Assembly (NCBI GenBank): GCA_016218925.1
Contig: JACRCR010000109.1
Coordinates: 106,053-154,220 of the forward strand
From: Deltaproteobacteria bacterium
GTDB lineage: Bacteria > Desulfobacterota > Binatia > UBA1149 > CAITLU01
Direction: 5' to 3'
Length of the DNA stretch: 48,168 bases
Below the pieces are notes generated by a model. That model saw only the letters and a program-made list of their open reading frames with translations, was not told where the DNA came from and did no database searches. Made by a program: the position numbers and the translations under genes. Below are positions 44,735 through 48,168 of this stretch, one piece after another. How positions within the stretch are numbered: the first letter of the stretch is position 1; every line of letters begins with the position of its first letter.

Positions 44735-46150
44735 ATGTCTTCTGCGGCAAGCTCCGTAAGCCTGGACGTCAACGGCTTCTTCTCCCACATGATCGGCAGC
44801 TACGGCCTGGACGGTCACGACCTCGAGCGCATCGAGGCGCGGCTGGCGGCGGCGCTGGCGCACCTCGACGCGAAACGTCTCGCCGGCGACCTTCCGTTCT
44901 ACGATCTGCCCTACGACGACGACGCGATTGCCGCCTGCAAGGGGCTGGCGGCCGAGCTTCGAGCCGAGTTCGACACGCTGATCGTGCTCGGGATCGGCGG
45001 CTCGGCGCTCGGCACCAAGGCCGTTCTCGAGGGCGTCCCGGCGGCCTCACTGGCCGCCGGTATGCGCGTGGTGGTGGCCGACAACATCGACCCGGCCACG
45101 TTCTCGCGCCTGCTCGGCGGCGGGCCCGGCGGAGTCGACCTCTCGCGCACTGCTTTCAACGTGATCTCGAAGTCGGGCGGCACCGCCGAGACGCTGGCGC
45201 AGTTCCTGATCGCGCGCGAGCGGCTGCTGGCGCACCCGGCAGTCGGAGCCGCTCGCTGGGCGCGTCACATCGTGGTCACTACCGATCCGGCAAGAGGTCC
45301 GCTGCGGGCGCTGGCCGCTGCCGAGGGTTTTCGTTCGTTGCCGGTACCGCCGGGGGTGGGCGGGCGCTTCTCGGTGCTGACCTCGGTAGGCCTGCTGCCG
45401 CTGGCCGCTGCGGGCGTCGACATCGAGGCGCTCTGCGCCGGCGCCCGCCACGCCGACACGCTGTGCTCGCTCAGCGATCCACGCGCCAACCCGGCCGCGC
45501 TGCACGCCGGACTGCTGTTTCTGGCGCTGCGCGAGAAGGGCTGCGCGGTTCACGTGCTGATGCCGTACAGCGACGGACTGCTGCGCCTTGCCGAGTGGTA
45601 CGCGCAGCTGTGGGCCGAAAGCCTCGGCAAGGCCCATGCCCTTGACGGGTCGGTGGTCGAGACCGGCCAGACCCCGGTGCGGGCCCTTGGCGCCACCGAC
45701 CAGCATTCGCAGGTGCAGCTCTACGTGGAAGGTCCCCGCGACAAGGTCGTGACCTTCGTGCGTGTCGACGAACATGACGGCGAGCTCACGATTCCGGGGG
45801 CTTACCCCGACAAGGAAGAAATCGCCTACCTTTCGGGATTGCGCATGGGCGATCTGCTGAACATGGAGCAGCGGGCCACCGAGCTGGCGCTGGCCGAGTC
45901 GGGGCGCCCCACCAGCGTGCTGACCATCGGCCGCAGCGATGCCAGGTCGATCGGCTACCTCTTCCATTTCTTCGAGGTCCAGACGCTGGTGATGGGGGCT
46001 CTGCTCGGCATCGACCCTCTGGACCAGCCCGGCGTCGAGGCCGGCAAGCGCCTGACCTACGGTATGGCCGGCCGCGCGGGCTACGCGGCCGACGCCCAGA
46101 GGGTGCAATCGATGCTGGCCCGCAAGCGCGACGACCTCGTGCTCGGCTGA
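44735..46150 (+). CDS. pgi: Glucose-6-phosphate isomerase
   Basis: 471 aa, the shorter bacterial form. Interconverts glucose-6-P and fructose-6-P; fructose-6-P also feeds GlcNAc for lipid A and murein. Two SIS domains: VLGIGGSALGTKAVLEG, NVISKSGGTAETLAQF, and the active-site region LGATDQHSQVQLYVEGP, with a C-terminal helix carrying the KRLTYG lysine. ATG start at 44735. mutL begins 8 bp later. Confidence 0.95.
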   Translation: MSSAASSVSLDVNGFFSHMIGSYGLDGHDLERIEARLAAALAHLDAKRLAGDLPFYDLPYDDDAIAACKGLAAELRAEFDTLIVLGIGGSALGTKAVLEGVPAASLAAGMRVVVADNIDPATFSRLLGGGPGGVDLSRTAFNVISKSGGTAETLAQFLIARERLLAHPAVGAARWARHIVVTTDPARGPLRALAAAEGFRSLPVPPGVGGRFSVLTSVGLLPLAAAGVDIEALCAGARHADTLCSLSDPRANPAALHAGLLFLALREKGCAVHVLMPYSDGLLRLAEWYAQLWAESLGKAHALDGSVVETGQTPVRALGATDQHSQVQLYVEGPRDKVVTFVRVDEHDGELTIPGAYPDKEEIAYLSGLRMGDLLNMEQRATELALAESGRPTSVLTIGRSDARSIGYLFHFFEVQTLVMGALLGIDPLDQPGVEAGKRLTYGMAGRAGYAADAQRVQSMLARKRDDLVLG

Positions 46151-46158
46151 GGCGATTC

Positions 46159-48033
<1,875 letters not shown>

Positions 48034-48057
48034 GGACGGGTTTGCCGCGCCGCTGCG

Positions 48058-48086
48058 TTGATCGAGTCCACCGGGTGGACTAGCCT
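48058..48086 (+). promoter_or_regulatory. Candidate promoter of the antitoxin gene
   Basis: TTGATC (48058-48063), 17-nt spacer, TAGCCT (48081-48086). The -10 ends 8 nt before the ATG and no Shine-Dalgarno lies between, so the transcript would start at or next to the start codon (leaderless). Confidence 0.5.
48065..48081. promoter_or_regulatory. Palindromic operator in the antitoxin promoter
   Basis: AGTCCACC G GGTGGACT: perfect 8-bp arms around a single G, filling the spacer between the -35 and -10 hexamers. Phd/YefM-type antitoxins repress their own operons by binding such palindromes; occupancy here would block RNA polymerase. Confidence 0.6.
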
Positions 48087-48094
48087 CACACCCC

Positions 48095-48168
48095 ATGGCG
48101 ATCCAAGCCAACGTTCACGAGGCGAAGACCCACTTCTCCGAGCTGCTCGAGCGCGCGCACAACGGCGA
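48095..48168 (+). CDS. Phd/YefM-family antitoxin, 5' part only
   Basis: Twenty-four codons before the window ends: MAIQANVHEAKTHFSELLER then AHNG. The V(H/S)EAK..FSELLE.. pattern is the N-terminal ribbon-helix strand of Phd/YefM antitoxins (type II toxin-antitoxin). The toxin, commonly a VapC/PIN or Doc protein, should follow outside the window. The gene lies 61 bp after mutL with its own promoter and operator, so it is an independent insertion into a housekeeping region. Confidence 0.85.
   Translation, partial: MAIQANVHEAKTHFSELLERAHNG

Overview
The window reads as chromosomal DNA from a high-GC, LPS-bearing Gram-negative bacterium. Genes are packed tightly, often with 1-30 bp overlaps, and many use GTG or TTG starts. 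A complete type II secretion operon ending in a GspN-type protein, LpxI in place of LpxH, and the order lysS-lolC/E-lolD-bamA-skp-lpxA-lpxI-Gfo/Idh-lpxB-msbA-DUF374-waaA-lpxK suggest a deltaproteobacterial lineage in the broad sense (Desulfobacterota, Myxococcota or Binatota type). That placement is inference from gene content only. No rRNA, tRNA, IS element, prophage or CRISPR array was seen.

Layout. (1) 42-2240, plus strand: a TIGR04282-like glycosyltransferase, a HAD-like phosphatase and CutA. (2) 2291-3085, minus strand: an RlpA lipoprotein. (3) 3313-9931, plus strand: yebC, ruvC, ruvA, ruvB, an NtrY-type histidine kinase, and then a protein that fuses an NtrX-like receiver domain to a complete LpxC. 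(4) 9915-22193, minus strand: a contiguous T2SS operon, gspC-D-E-F-G-H-I-J-K-L-M-N. (5) 22336-43955, plus strand: a very long envelope run: lysS, lolC/E, lolD, bamA, skp, lpxA, lpxI, a Gfo/Idh/MocA oxidoreductase, lpxB, msbA, a DUF374 acyltransferase, waaA, lpxK, an SDR epimerase, a Trm112-like protein, a Kdo-kinase-like protein, yicC, gmk, spoT/rel and ridA. (6) 44343-48033: rpmB (minus), pgi and mutL (plus). (7) From 48095: the first 24 codons of a Phd/YefM-type antitoxin with a palindromic operator in its promoter.

How it fits together. Region 5 encodes much of lipid A-Kdo synthesis and export (LpxA, LpxI, LpxB, LpxK, WaaA, MsbA, a probable late acyltransferase and a Kdo kinase), together with outer-membrane protein insertion (BamA, Skp) and lipoprotein release (Lol). 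The committed enzyme of the same pathway, LpxC, lies in region 3, translationally coupled to a membrane histidine kinase and carrying its own receiver domain. The simplest reading is a two-component system whose output is an enzyme rather than a transcription factor: a direct phospho-switch on the first committed step of lipid A synthesis. This is the most unusual feature of the window. lpxD, fabZ, the prepilin peptidase (GspO/PilD) and rpoZ are absent from the places where they often sit and must be encoded elsewhere if present.
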